Shown here piece after piece: positions 33,734 to 44,019 of a stretch of 64,000 nucleotides of DNA. This DNA is from Epibacterium sp. Ofav1-8 (GTDB taxonomy: Bacteria; Pseudomonadota; Alphaproteobacteria; Rhodobacterales; Rhodobacteraceae), in NCBI RefSeq assembly GCF_022348185.1, contig NZ_JAKRFD010000007.1:124001-188000 (forward strand), given 5' to 3'. Numbering within the stretch: the first letter of the stretch is position 1; every line of letters begins with the position of its first letter. A program made the position numbers and the translations under genes. The notes beneath the pieces were generated by a model, which was given only the letters and a program-made list of their open reading frames with translations, was not told the DNA's origin and did no database searches.

Positions 33734-35749
33734 ATGACAAATCCGCTGCTGCGCGACTGGCAAACACCCTTTGGGATTGCGCCCTTCGATCAGATTTCTG
33801 ACGATGATTTTGCCCCCGCGCTCGATCAGGCCCTTGCTGCCCATCAGGCGCAGATCGAGGCCATCGCCACCAACCCCGAGCCGCCCACATTTGCCAATGT
33901 GGTGGAGGCGCTGGAGACCCCCTGTCAGCCGCTTGAGCAGGTACTGTCGGTATTCTTCTCGGTCGCCGGGGCGGACAGCAACCCGGCGCGTGAGGCACTG
34001 CAACGGGAGTTTTCGCCCAAGCTGGCCGCGCATTTTTCAGCAATCACCGCCAACAAGGCGCTCTATGCCCGGGTGCAGGCGGTCTGGGAGCAGCGCGGTG
34101 ACCTCGACCTGACGGATGAACAGGCCCGTGTGCTGATGCTCACGCACCGTGGGTTTGTGCGTGGTGGCGCGGCGCTTCAGGGTGCGGAAGATACGCGCAT
34201 GCAGGAGATCAAATCGCGTCTTGCAACGCTTGGGACCAATTTCACCCAGAACCTGCTTGCGGATGAGCGGGAGTGGTTCATGGAGCTGACGGAGGGTGAC
34301 CTCGAAGGCCTGCCCGAATTTGTGGTCAAAGCCGCGCACACGGCGGGCGAGGAAAAGGGCGCATCCGGTCCGGTGATTACGCTTGCGCGTTCGATCGTGA
34401 CGCCCTTCCTACAATTTTCGCCCCGACGGGATCTGCGCGAAAAAGCATTCCGCGCCTGGGCGGCGCGTGGCGCGAATGGCGGTGACCATGATAACCGCGC
34501 AATTGCCGCTGAAATCCTGACCCTGCGCGAAGAGCGCGCCAAGCTGCTGGGGTATGAGAATTTCGCCGCCTACAAGCTGGAAACCGAAATGGCCAAGACG
34601 CCAGAGGCCGTGCGCGGTCTCTTGATGGATGTCTGGGGCCCGGCCAAGGCGCAGGCCGACAAGGACGCCGAGGTGCTGACGCGGATGATGCATGAGGATG
34701 GCATCAACGGCGATCTGGAGCCGTGGGACTGGCACTATTACGCAGAGAAACGCCGCAAGATCGAACATGACCTCGATGAGGCAGAACTGAAGCCCTACCT
34801 GCAGCTTGACCGGATGATCGAGGCGGCCTTTGCCTGTGCCAATCGTCTGTTTGGGCTGGAGTTCGCACCGCTTGATGTGCCGCTTTATCACAAGGATTGC
34901 CGCGCGTGGGAGGTGACCCGGAACGGCAAGCATCTGGCGGTGTTCATCGGCGATTATTTTGCCCGTGGCTCCAAACGCTCGGGCGCGTGGTGTTCGGCGA
35001 TGCGGGCACAGGCGACGTTCCCCGAGGCGCAGACGCCCATCGTGGTCAATGTCTGCAATTTCGCCAAAGGGGACCCGGCGCTGCTGTCCTATGACGATGC
35101 GCGCACGCTGTTTCACGAGTTCGGCCACGCGCTGCACCAGATGCTGTCGGATGTGACCTACGAGAGTGTCTCGGGCACCTCCGTGGCGCGTGATTTTGTG
35201 GAATTGCCGAGCCAGCTTTATGAGCATTGGCTCGAAGTGCCCGAGGTGCTGCAAGAGTTTGCCACCCACGCCGAAACCGGCGAGCCGATGCCAAAGACAA
35301 TGCTCGACAAGGTGTTGGGAGCGGCGACGTTTAACATGGGCTTTCAGACCGTGGAATATGTCGCTTCGGCATTGGTGGATCTGGAGTTCCACGATGGTGC
35401 CGCCCCCGCTGATCCGATGGCAAAACAGGCCGAAGTTCTGGCGGAGATTGGCATGCCCTCAGCCATTGTCATGCGCCACGCGACGCCGCAGTTTGCGCAT
35501 GTGTTTTCGGGCGATGGCTATTCCTCGGGCTATTACAGCTACATGTGGTCCGAGGTGATGGACGCGGATGCCTTTGCCTCCTTTGAGGAGGCGGGTGGCG
35601 CGTTTGACCCCGAACGTGCCAAGGCACTGGAGGTGCATATCCTCTCCAGGGGTGGGTCTGAGGATGCGGCGGATCTCTATACGGCGTTCCGGGGACGGTT
35701 GCCCGGCGTTGAGGCGCTTTTGAAAGGGCGCGGGCTGGCAGCGACGTAA
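33734..35749 (+). CDS. M3-family zinc metallopeptidase (oligopeptidase A / Dcp type)
   Basis: 671 aa. The zinc motif LFHEFGHALHQML (HExxH) is near residue 460, with the downstream Glu in ELPSQLYEHW near 490 and the substrate-binding FSGDGYSSGYYSYMWS near 595. It lacks a signal peptide, so it should act on cytosolic oligopeptides. Start at 33734 follows AAGGAGACCTCAC; the longer frame from 33671 lacks a ribosome site. A hairpin element begins right after the stop codon. Confidence 0.92.
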   Translation: MTNPLLRDWQTPFGIAPFDQISDDDFAPALDQALAAHQAQIEAIATNPEPPTFANVVEALETPCQPLEQVLSVFFSVAGADSNPAREALQREFSPKLAAHFSAITANKALYARVQAVWEQRGDLDLTDEQARVLMLTHRGFVRGGAALQGAEDTRMQEIKSRLATLGTNFTQNLLADEREWFMELTEGDLEGLPEFVVKAAHTAGEEKGASGPVITLARSIVTPFLQFSPRRDLREKAFRAWAARGANGGDHDNRAIAAEILTLREERAKLLGYENFAAYKLETEMAKTPEAVRGLLMDVWGPAKAQADKDAEVLTRMMHEDGINGDLEPWDWHYYAEKRRKIEHDLDEAELKPYLQLDRMIEAAFACANRLFGLEFAPLDVPLYHKDCRAWEVTRNGKHLAVFIGDYFARGSKRSGAWCSAMRAQATFPEAQTPIVVNVCNFAKGDPALLSYDDARTLFHEFGHALHQMLSDVTYESVSGTSVARDFVELPSQLYEHWLEVPEVLQEFATHAETGEPMPKTMLDKVLGAATFNMGFQTVEYVASALVDLEFHDGAAPADPMAKQAEVLAEIGMPSAIVMRHATPQFAHVFSGDGYSSGYYSYMWSEVMDADAFASFEEAGGAFDPERAKALEVHILSRGGSEDAADLYTAFRGRLPGVEALLKGRGLAAT

Positions 35750-35805
35750 GCGCCCCCTGCGGGGACGCGGCCTCCGGCGGAGGTATTTTGGAAAAGATGA
35801 AGAGG
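35750..35805 (+). repeat. Dispersed intergenic element, copy 1
   Basis: A GC-rich dyad (GCGCCCC/GGGGACGC) is followed by CCTCCGGCGGAGG (5-bp stem, GGC loop) and TATTTTGGAAAAGATGAAG. The second hairpin plus T-rich run could terminate the M3 peptidase transcript. A related copy lies at 56695-56750 on the other strand; 15 bases (35766-35780) are identical. Confidence 0.7.
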
Positions 35806-35829
35806 GGCGCGATGCGGCGCCCTTCTTTG

Positions 35830-36756
35830 TCAGTAGCCGCGGGCGCGGTCCACCACATGCACAAAACCCTCGCCTGCCTCGCCGCGGCGTATGTTGTCTG
35901 CGATCACGCGCGATGCGGTGAGGGGCCGGGTTTCGGCGGCAATATGCGGTGTGACCGTGACGCGGGGATGTGCCCAGTAGGGATGGTCCTGGGGCAGGGG
36001 CTCCACCCGGAAGACATCCAGCGTCGCATGGTCGATCTGACCGCTGTCCAGCGCAGCCAGCAGGGCCGTGTCATCAATCAGCGGCCCACGCCCCGGATTG
36101 ATGAGGCGCGCGCCTTGGGGCAGATACCCGAGGCTCTGTGCGTTCAGGATGTTTTCTGTCTGCGGGGTGTCTGGCAACAGCAGCACCACGATCTGTGCGT
36201 CTGCGAGCGCAGGCTTGAGACCGTCAGAGCCATGGTGACAGGTCACATCCGGCAGATCCTTGGCGGTGCGCGACCATCCCGATACCGGAAAGCCCAGCTT
36301 AGTCAGCGCCTTGGCGCAGGCTTGACCCAACGCGCCGAGGCCGAGGATGGTCACCGGGCGTTCCTCTGCCAATGGGGGCACATAGGGCAGCCAGCGGTCC
36401 TGCAACGCGACGGACCGGTCGATTTCCAGATGGTAGCGCAGCACGTGGCCAGTGACCCATTCGACCATGGATTGGGTGAGGCCCGGATCAACCATCCGGC
36501 ACAGGGGCTGGGCCAGGGTTTCATTGCCGGTTATGTTTTCGACCCCGGCCCAGAGGTTCAACACCGCCTTGCAGCGCGTGTAGGGGCGAAAGTCCTGCAC
36601 GTCGGAATTGGGCGCGTAGATGATGTAGTCCACCTCCTCCGGCGCAAAATCCTGACGCAGATCGACCTTCAGCCCTGCGTCCGCAAAGGCGGCTTTGAGC
36701 GGGGCCTCGTAGGTCTCCCAGCGTTCGGGGCGGGCGGCAAACAGGGCGTTGATCAT
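35830..36756 (-). CDS. ghrA: Glyoxylate/hydroxypyruvate reductase A-like dehydrogenase
   Basis: 308 aa, D-2-hydroxyacid dehydrogenase family. The NAD(P) motif ILGLGALGQACAKAL is near residue 140. Catalytic Arg is in LINPGRGPLID, Glu in DVFRVEPLP, and His in VTVTPHIAAET. The short N-terminal half with NLWAGVENI matches GhrA. It reduces glyoxylate and hydroxypyruvate with NADPH. It overlaps the upstream VOC gene stop by an ATGA junction. Confidence 0.87.
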   Translation of the reverse strand: MINALFAARPERWETYEAPLKAAFADAGLKVDLRQDFAPEEVDYIIYAPNSDVQDFRPYTRCKAVLNLWAGVENITGNETLAQPLCRMVDPGLTQSMVEWVTGHVLRYHLEIDRSVALQDRWLPYVPPLAEERPVTILGLGALGQACAKALTKLGFPVSGWSRTAKDLPDVTCHHGSDGLKPALADAQIVVLLLPDTPQTENILNAQSLGYLPQGARLINPGRGPLIDDTALLAALDSGQIDHATLDVFRVEPLPQDHPYWAHPRVTVTPHIAAETRPLTASRVIADNIRRGEAGEGFVHVVDRARGY

Positions 36757-37163
36757 GTGGCAAAGACCCCGTCCATATCGGCAAAGCCCTTGACCTCGAT
36801 CGGATTGCCGGCCGGGTCGTAGAAGAACATCGTGCTCTGTTCGCCCGGTTCGCCCTTGAAGCGGGTGGTCGGGGGGATCTCAAATTCGACGCCCGCCTCG
36901 TGCAGACGCTCGGCGAGGCGTTCCCACTGGTCCTGTGGCAGGATCACCCCGAGATGCGGCATCGGCACCAGATGTTCGCCGACGCGCCCGGTCTTTGCTG
37001 TTGCAAACGGGGTGCCCTTGTGCAGCGAGATCTGGTGGCCGAAAAAGTCGAAGTCGATCCAGCTGTCGGTGCTGCGCCCGGCGCGGCAGCCGAGCGTTTC
37101 GGCATAGAAATGACGGGCGGCATCAAGGTCATCGACATGGTAGGCGAGGTGAAAGATGCTCAT
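36753..37163 (-). CDS. VOC-family protein (glyoxalase/dioxygenase fold)
   Basis: 136 aa with two VOC beta-alpha-beta modules: LAYHVDDLDAARHFYAETLGCR and MFFYDPAGNPIEVKGF. Metal-ligand His and Glu are present. Enzymatic activity unknown. ATG at 37163 follows AGGAGAC; the longer frame to 37199 has no support. Translation is coupled to the ghrA-like gene downstream. Confidence 0.86.
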   Translation of the reverse strand: MSIFHLAYHVDDLDAARHFYAETLGCRAGRSTDSWIDFDFFGHQISLHKGTPFATAKTGRVGEHLVPMPHLGVILPQDQWERLAERLHEAGVEFEIPPTTRFKGEPGEQSTMFFYDPAGNPIEVKGFADMDGVFAT

Positions 37164-37274
37164 GCGGTGTCTCCTGCATCGGAAAATCGGGTGTGCCATC
37201 CATAGCCCCCGGGCCGGGGGCGGGGCCAGCCGGTTTTTGACCGGGTCCTGCGCAGCGGCGCCATCTGAGCGGTG

Positions 37275-38414
37275 TCAGCGCGGGCGGTGGACGTTGGCGC
37301 TCTGAACAATGCCAAAGGCAGCAAGCAAGACCATCATGGCCGATCCGCCATAGGACACCAGCGGCAGGGGGACACCGACAACCGGCGCCAGCCCCATGAC
37401 CATCGACATATTGACCGCAAAGAACAAAAAGAAGTTCAGCGCAATGCCCAGGGTCACCAGCGACGAAAACCGGTCCTTGGTCGAGATCGCGGTGACGATG
37501 CAGAACAGGATGATCAGCATGTAGATCACCAGCAGGGTCACGCCGCCCACGAAGCCGAACTCCTCGGCCAGCGTTGTAAAGATGAAATCGGTCTGTTTTT
37601 CCGGCAGGAAGTTCAGCCGCGATTGGGTGCCCTGCATGAAGCCGCGACCGGACCAGCCACCCGATCCCAGCGCGATCTTGGACTGGGTGATGTGATAGCC
37701 GGCCCCCAGAGGATCCTGAGAGGGATCAAGAAAGGTATCAATCCGCCGGTACTGATAGTCCTTGAGCAGTTGCCAATCGCTGCCCCGGCTCTGGAACACC
37801 GCGGTGACCAGCCCGATCGTCGCGGCGATCACCGCCGCGAAATAGGCCCAGTGCACACCGGCGAGAAACATCACGCCGCCGCCTGCCGCCAGCAGCAGGA
37901 TCGAGGTGCCAAGGTCCGGCTGCTTCAGCACCAGAAAGGTCGGCAGGACAATCAGCAGCACCGGCAGGATCACAAACAGCGGGCGCGAGGTGCGGTTGGC
38001 GGGCAACCAGTCGTAATAGGCCGCCAGCACCATCACCAGCGTGATCTTCATCAGTTCCGAGGGTTGCAGCCGGATCGGACCGATGTCGACCCAGCGCTGC
38101 GCGCCCATGCCGACAGAGCCGAACAGCTCAACCGCGACCAGCAAGAGGAGCGCGATCAGATAGGCGAGCACGGAGATATTGCGCCAGAACCAGATCGGGA
38201 CCATCGCCACCACCAGCATGGCGCCCAGGCCGACCATGAAACGTTTGGCCTGTGGTTCGACCCAGGGCGTGAACGACCCGCCCGCCACCGAATACAGCAT
38301 CAGGAACCCGATCCCCGCCGCCGCTGACAACAGCAGCACCAGCGGCCAGTTCAGGTAGAAGATCTTGCGCAGCCCGGTGGGGGTCGATTTGGCATGATAT
38401 TCAAGATAGCTCAT
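37275..38414 (-). CDS. rodA: Rod shape-determining SEDS glycosyltransferase RodA
   Basis: 379 aa, about ten membrane segments, with SEDS signatures (KQPDLGTSILLLAAGG, GYHITQSKIALGSGGWSGRG, PEKQTDFIFTTLAEEFGFVGG; the catalytic Asp is in the last). It polymerises glycan strands with PBP2 during cell elongation. Its ATG overlaps the PBP2 stop codon. It is the last gene of the mre operon. A short inverted repeat (GCCCCCG/CGGGGGC) follows about 80 bases after its stop. Confidence 0.95.
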   Translation of the reverse strand: MSYLEYHAKSTPTGLRKIFYLNWPLVLLLSAAAGIGFLMLYSVAGGSFTPWVEPQAKRFMVGLGAMLVVAMVPIWFWRNISVLAYLIALLLLVAVELFGSVGMGAQRWVDIGPIRLQPSELMKITLVMVLAAYYDWLPANRTSRPLFVILPVLLIVLPTFLVLKQPDLGTSILLLAAGGGVMFLAGVHWAYFAAVIAATIGLVTAVFQSRGSDWQLLKDYQYRRIDTFLDPSQDPLGAGYHITQSKIALGSGGWSGRGFMQGTQSRLNFLPEKQTDFIFTTLAEEFGFVGGVTLLVIYMLIILFCIVTAISTKDRFSSLVTLGIALNFFLFFAVNMSMVMGLAPVVGVPLPLVSYGGSAMMVLLAAFGIVQSANVHRPR

Positions 38415-40357
38415 GCCTGATCGTTCCCGCCACTTTCAGCCCGTTTCAGCCGTTCGCGTTCCAGGCGGTCCTGCTGTGCTTCGATCTTGCGGCGATCTCC
38501 GGCCGGGTAGGCGTCCAGCGGCGGTGTGCCCCCATAGAGCGCCTGCAGCATCACGTCCCGCGCAATTGGTGCGGCCGCGGTCGAGCCGCCGCCGCCATGT
38601 TCGACGACAACCGAAACCGCGTATTTGGGATTGTCGAAGGGGGCAAAGCAGACAAACAGCGCGTGGTCGCGGCGCTCCCATGGCAGGTCCTCGTTGCGGA
38701 TCACCCCCGCAGCGCGTTCGGCGGCGGTGATGTTGCGCACCTGGCTGGTGCCGGTCTTGCCCGCCATCCGCATGCCATCGGCGATGATGCGCGATCGGTA
38801 GCCGGTGCCGCGCCGGTCATTGCTGACCGCATACATGGCCTTGCGCACATGTCTCAGATGGGTTTCGCTGATGTCCAGGGGGGTGCCTGCGCCCGAAGGC
38901 TCCTCGACGCCATCGACAGATTTCACCAGCCGGGGGGTGACGCTGCGGCCAGAGGCGATCCGCGCGCTCATCACCGCCAGCTGCATCGGCGAGGCCAGCA
39001 TGTAGCCCTGTCCGATCGAGGCGTTCACCGTATCGCCGACCAGCCAGTCCTGACCATAGGTGCGGGATTTCCACGCCCGGTCCGGCGCCAGCCCTGCGGC
39101 GACGGCGGACATCGGCAGGTCGTGACGGATGCCGAGCCCCAGTTTGTTGGCCATTTCCGAAATGCGGTCGATGCCGACCTTGATGGCCAGGTCATAGTAG
39201 TAGACGTCGCAGGAACTCTTGAGCGAATCCAGCAGGTTGACATGTCCGTGCCCGGCACGTTTCCAGCAGTGGAACCGCCGCCCGGACACTTCGAGGTGGC
39301 CCGGGCACCAGGTGGTTTCCTCCGGCGTGATGACACCGTTTTCCAGTCCCGCAAGCGCCGTCACCATCTTGAAGGTGGAGCCGGGCGGATAGGTGCCCTG
39401 CACGGTCTTGTTGGCGAGCGGCCGATAGGGGTCTTCGGTCAGCGCGCGATAATCGGCGACGGAAATGCCGCGCACGAACAGGTTCGGGTCGAAACTCGGG
39501 CTGGAGCAGATCGCGCGGATGTCTCCGTTTTCGATGTCAACCACCACGGCGGCGGCGCTTTCGCGTCCAAGGCGGGCCTGCACATAGCTCTGGAGCTCCG
39601 CATCCATGGTCAGCTGCATGTCGGCGCCCGCAACCCCCTCACGGCGGTCCAGCTCTCGCATGACGCGGCCGGCGGCGTTGACCTCCACCCGTTTGGTGCC
39701 CGCCTTGCCGCGCAGGGTTTCCTCCAGCTTGGATTCAAACCCGACCTTGCCGAACTGGAAGCGCGGGGTCAGCAGCACCGGGTCGGGATCTTCCATCTTG
39801 GAGAGGTCATAGTCCGACACCGGGCCGACATAGCCGACGACATGGGCAAAATCCTCGCCCTGCGGATAGACCCGCGACAGGCCGACCTCGGGGGTGATCC
39901 CGGGCAGGGCCGGAGCATTCACCGCCACTTTGGAAATATCATCCCAGGACAGCTGATCGGCCAGCGTGATCGGCAGAAACGGGCGCGAGCGGCGCATTTC
40001 CGTGCGGGCGCGCTCCAGGTCCTCTTCGTCCAGCGGCAACAAGCGGCTGAGGTTGGCAATCACCGCCTCAACGTCGCCTGCGTCCTCGGGCACCATGACG
40101 ATCCGGTAGGAGGGGGAATTCTGGGCGATGATCATCCCGTTGCGGTCATAGATCTCGCCACGGCTGGGCGCGAGCAGGCGAATGTTGATCCGGTTCTCTT
40201 CCGCCAGCAAGCGGAACTGATCCGCCTGATCCACCTGCAGGAACCGCATCCGCATCGCCAGCGCACCGGCAAAGCCAAGCTGGAGCCCGCCCAGCACCAG
40301 CGTGCGGCGGGTCACGGTGCGATGGCTGTTGTCGAGCTCTTTCGGGTTGCGTTTCAC
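38411..40357 (-). CDS. mrdA: Penicillin-binding protein 2
   Basis: 648 aa. An N-terminal membrane helix (LVLGGLQLGFAGALAMRM) precedes the pedestal domain and a transpeptidase domain with the SxxK motif YPPGSTFKMV, SxN-type KSSCDVYYYD and KTG motif MAGKTGTSQV. It cross-links peptidoglycan with RodA. The GTG at 40357 follows TGGGAG and overlaps the mreD stop (GTGA). The frame is open 71 codons further upstream but that reads through mreD and is not coding. Confidence 0.95.
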   Translation of the reverse strand: MKRNPKELDNSHRTVTRRTLVLGGLQLGFAGALAMRMRFLQVDQADQFRLLAEENRINIRLLAPSRGEIYDRNGMIIAQNSPSYRIVMVPEDAGDVEAVIANLSRLLPLDEEDLERARTEMRRSRPFLPITLADQLSWDDISKVAVNAPALPGITPEVGLSRVYPQGEDFAHVVGYVGPVSDYDLSKMEDPDPVLLTPRFQFGKVGFESKLEETLRGKAGTKRVEVNAAGRVMRELDRREGVAGADMQLTMDAELQSYVQARLGRESAAAVVVDIENGDIRAICSSPSFDPNLFVRGISVADYRALTEDPYRPLANKTVQGTYPPGSTFKMVTALAGLENGVITPEETTWCPGHLEVSGRRFHCWKRAGHGHVNLLDSLKSSCDVYYYDLAIKVGIDRISEMANKLGLGIRHDLPMSAVAAGLAPDRAWKSRTYGQDWLVGDTVNASIGQGYMLASPMQLAVMSARIASGRSVTPRLVKSVDGVEEPSGAGTPLDISETHLRHVRKAMYAVSNDRRGTGYRSRIIADGMRMAGKTGTSQVRNITAAERAAGVIRNEDLPWERRDHALFVCFAPFDNPKYAVSVVVEHGGGGSTAAAPIARDVMLQALYGGTPPLDAYPAGDRRKIEAQQDRLERERLKRAESGGNDQA

Positions 40358-40893
40358 GGGCGGGCTCCCAGGGTTTCGGCATCTGCCGCCGAAAGGCGCC
40401 GGACCCCGATCACGCTCTGGCTGAGAAGCACGACAAGAGGATAGGCGGCAATGGTCATGATGACTTGCACCAGTATCAGGGCAATATGGGCTTGTTCCAC
40501 GGCAAGAATGCCAAGGATCACCCGATTGAGCAACGCCATGCCGATCACAATGACGGAGATCGCAAACCACTCGGCCAGAAACGGGGTCTCCCGATGCGGG
40601 GACAGACGCGAGCGCGCAAACTCGCAGGCCAGCAGCACCAGCAGTGCCCAGAGGCCGGGCGGGCGTTGAAACAGCAGGTCGGCGAGGAACATCACCGCCG
40701 CGATCAGCAGCGGCGGCACGAAATCCGGACGACGCACCGACCAGGCCAGCGACATCGCCAGCAGCAGATCCGGCGGGCTCCAGCGTCGCGGCAGCGTGTC
40801 CAGCGGCAGCAGGTGAAAAAACATGATCAGGAGCGCCAGGCCCACGTAAGCCGCGCGCATGAGCCAGATCGCCGTTGGCGTCGTCCTAGCCAT
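40354..40893 (-). CDS. mreD: Rod shape-determining protein MreD
   Basis: 179 aa with about five membrane helices, no soluble domain, as expected for MreD. The LAMSLAWSVRRPDFVPPLLI and RPPGLWALLVLLACEFAR segments fit the family. It overlaps mreC by eight bases and PBP2 by four. Identity rests partly on the gene order. Confidence 0.88.
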   Translation of the reverse strand: MARTTPTAIWLMRAAYVGLALLIMFFHLLPLDTLPRRWSPPDLLLAMSLAWSVRRPDFVPPLLIAAVMFLADLLFQRPPGLWALLVLLACEFARSRLSPHRETPFLAEWFAISVIVIGMALLNRVILGILAVEQAHIALILVQVIMTIAAYPLVVLLSQSVIGVRRLSAADAETLGARP

Positions 40894-41836
40894 TGTCGGC
40901 CTCACGGGCGGGGGCGGTTTCGGCGTCGCTGCCCTCCAGCAGGCTGTCCGGGCGGGGCAGGGGGATCATGTCCTCCGGCACGGGTGCGATCAGCGCGCCC
41001 GGGTCGGAAATCGGGGTGCTGCCCTGATGGCGCAGGACCCGCAGGAACTCCAGCCGTTCGTAATCGGCCGACAGGCGCACCCGCAGGCGGCCGGCCCGGT
41101 CCTGCGCAACCTGTCCGATCAGCAGACCGGGCGGGAACACATGCCCGTCCCCCGAGGTCACCACACGGTCGCCGGGGCGGATCAGCTCCGGGTTCTCGAC
41201 AAAGTTCAGCAGCGGCGCGGCGGTGTTGTCGCCGCTGACCAGCGCGGTCTGGCCCGAGGGCTGCAAGGTGGCGGGCACGGCGCTGGCGGCATCGGTCAGC
41301 AGGATCACGCGGGCGGTATCAAGTCCGGTACCGGAGATACGCCCCACCAGGCCGATCCCGTCCATCGCAGCCCAGCCATCCTGGATGCCGTCCCGGGCGC
41401 CCACGTTCAGCAGCACCGACTGGCGGAACGGTGACCCCGAATCCGCCAGCACCACCCCGGTGACATAGGTCAGCTGCGGATCGAGGCGCACATTGTTGAG
41501 GTCCAGAAGCCGCGCGTTTTCCTGTTCCAGTTGCAGGGCTGCCTCTTTCCAGGCGCGCATCTGCCGCAACTCGGAGCGCAATTCCTGGTTCTGTTCCGAC
41601 AGGCGCTGGTAGCTCTGAAAATCGCGCAGCAGGTTCACTACGCTGGTGACCGGCACCATGGCCCATTGCATGTTGGGCACCACTGCATCGACCACCTGGG
41701 CCCGGAACCGCTCCACGCGCGGGCTGTCGATGCGCCAGACCAGAAAGATGACCGCCAGCACCAACACCAGAAGCCCGACAAGCAGACGCTTGAGCGGGCC
41801 AGCATAATCATCGCGCTGTGACCGATCTTTGGCCAA
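40886..41836 (-). CDS. mreC: Rod shape-determining protein MreC
   Basis: 316 aa. One membrane helix (LLVGLLVLVLAVIFLVW), a coiled coil (RLSEQNQELRSELRQMRAWKE, shown whole as the dimer segment boundary), then two beta-barrel domains (DLNNVRLDPQLTYVTGVV onward). It links MreB and MreD to PBP2. I chose the TTG at 41836 because GGAAGGAG lies just upstream and the N-terminus then fits the family. An ATG at 41854 is possible. Confidence 0.9.
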   Translation of the reverse strand: MAKDRSQRDDYAGPLKRLLVGLLVLVLAVIFLVWRIDSPRVERFRAQVVDAVVPNMQWAMVPVTSVVNLLRDFQSYQRLSEQNQELRSELRQMRAWKEAALQLEQENARLLDLNNVRLDPQLTYVTGVVLADSGSPFRQSVLLNVGARDGIQDGWAAMDGIGLVGRISGTGLDTARVILLTDAASAVPATLQPSGQTALVSGDNTAAPLLNFVENPELIRPGDRVVTSGDGHVFPPGLLIGQVAQDRAGRLRVRLSADYERLEFLRVLRHQGSTPISDPGALIAPVPEDMIPLPRPDSLLEGSDAETAPAREADNG

Positions 41837-41893
41837 GGCTCTCCTTCCAGACATGGTTCAATACCAGAGACATGCCCGATCAGGGCGCAGGCG

Positions 41894-42967
<1,074 letters not shown>

Positions 42968-43116
42968 TTATCTGACCGCGACTCTCTCGTCGGGCCGCAG
43001 ACCTTGATCTTATAAGCAGGGCGGGCCTGCCGTAAAAGGGAGGAATCCGATCACCTAGCGTCTTTTCGCTTGTGAAACGGGTGGATTTCGATCTGTGCGG
43101 CCGGGATTCGCGATTT

Positions 43117-43134
43117 CGGTGCGCCTGCGCACCG
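43117..43134. repeat. 18-bp palindrome between the muramidase gene and mreB
   Basis: CGGTGCGCCTGCGCACCG is self-complementary over 18 bases with a two-base centre. It lies 22 bases past the muramidase stop and in the mreB upstream region. No U tract follows. It may be a terminator without U run or a protein site. Confidence 0.6.
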
Positions 43135-43156
43135 CGCCGGCGCCCGAGCGGTGCCC

Positions 43157-43909
43157 TCAACCGGCAAAGATCGCATCCATCTGCGCCTTGTAGGTCGCCC
43201 AGGTCTTGGTGGCGCGGTTGCCGGCGTAGCCGTGATAATAGGATTTCCCGCTGGAGGTCGGCAGCCCGGCCCAGATCTTGGCCAGGTTGTTCATAAAGGC
43301 GGTCTGGGTGATCTCGCCCGCCTTGAAATCCGACAGGCCGGCCTCTTCGATCAGCTGATGGGCAAGCTGGTCCTGCAATTCGGGGCTGAAGCGGCGCCCC
43401 AGCGGCACGCCCTGGTGTTTGGCGAGACGGCGCAGGGTGGCCGGAATGAACTGATAGCGCCCGATAGCATGCGGCTGGCCCGGGGTGGCATCGATCCAGG
43501 CGTAGATCTCAAGCAGGGTCATGTCGGTGGGCGCAGCCGGGGGCTTGACCCGGGCGCCGTGCTGCACCGCATCATAGTCGGCCTGGCCCGCTTCGGCGCT
43601 GGCGATCACATTCATGATTTCGGCGACGTCCACACCCGCCTTTGGTGGCGGGCTGGCAAACAGGCTGCCACTCATGCGACCGCGAAACAGGCTCGCCGCG
43701 CCGGGGTTCATAGAGACCGCGCCGCGGCCGGTTTCATCATCGTTGAGGAGGACCGCGCCAGAGGCGGGGGCGGATGTCCGCATGAAGAAACCGCCATCGC
43801 CCACCAGCGAGAAACCGGCGGAATTTGCAGGGGCCGGACCGCTCCAGAGCGGCAATATCAGCATCAGCGCGGTGAGCGCACTGGCAAGGGAACTCGTTCT
43901 GAGGGGCAT
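43157..43909 (-). CDS. Secreted lysozyme-like muramidase
   Basis: 250 aa. A signal peptide (ALTALMLILPLWSGPAPANS) precedes a linker and a domain from about 95 resembling phage-lambda-type lysozymes: VIASAEAGQADYDAV with candidate catalytic Glu106, and GRYQFIPATLRRLAKHQG. It probably cuts peptidoglycan in the periplasm. Distance to mreB is consistent with a cell-wall neighbourhood but not an operon proof. Confidence 0.75.
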   Translation of the reverse strand: MPLRTSSLASALTALMLILPLWSGPAPANSAGFSLVGDGGFFMRTSAPASGAVLLNDDETGRGAVSMNPGAASLFRGRMSGSLFASPPPKAGVDVAEIMNVIASAEAGQADYDAVQHGARVKPPAAPTDMTLLEIYAWIDATPGQPHAIGRYQFIPATLRRLAKHQGVPLGRRFSPELQDQLAHQLIEEAGLSDFKAGEITQTAFMNNLAKIWAGLPTSSGKSYYHGYAGNRATKTWATYKAQMDAIFAG

Positions 43910-44019
43910 CTGGACCTGCTTCTGCGGGCGATTTCAGGGATCAGACTGCGCCATCGAGGTTGAGATTTCGTTTAGGCTGCGCCCTTTCGCAGCGGCGGGT
44001 TTGCGGCTATGGGATCTGC

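Noticed and set aside
40358-40570. N-terminal extension of PBP2
   Set aside because: These 71 codons lie inside mreD in another frame; the GTG at 40357 with TGGGAG upstream gives the normal protein.
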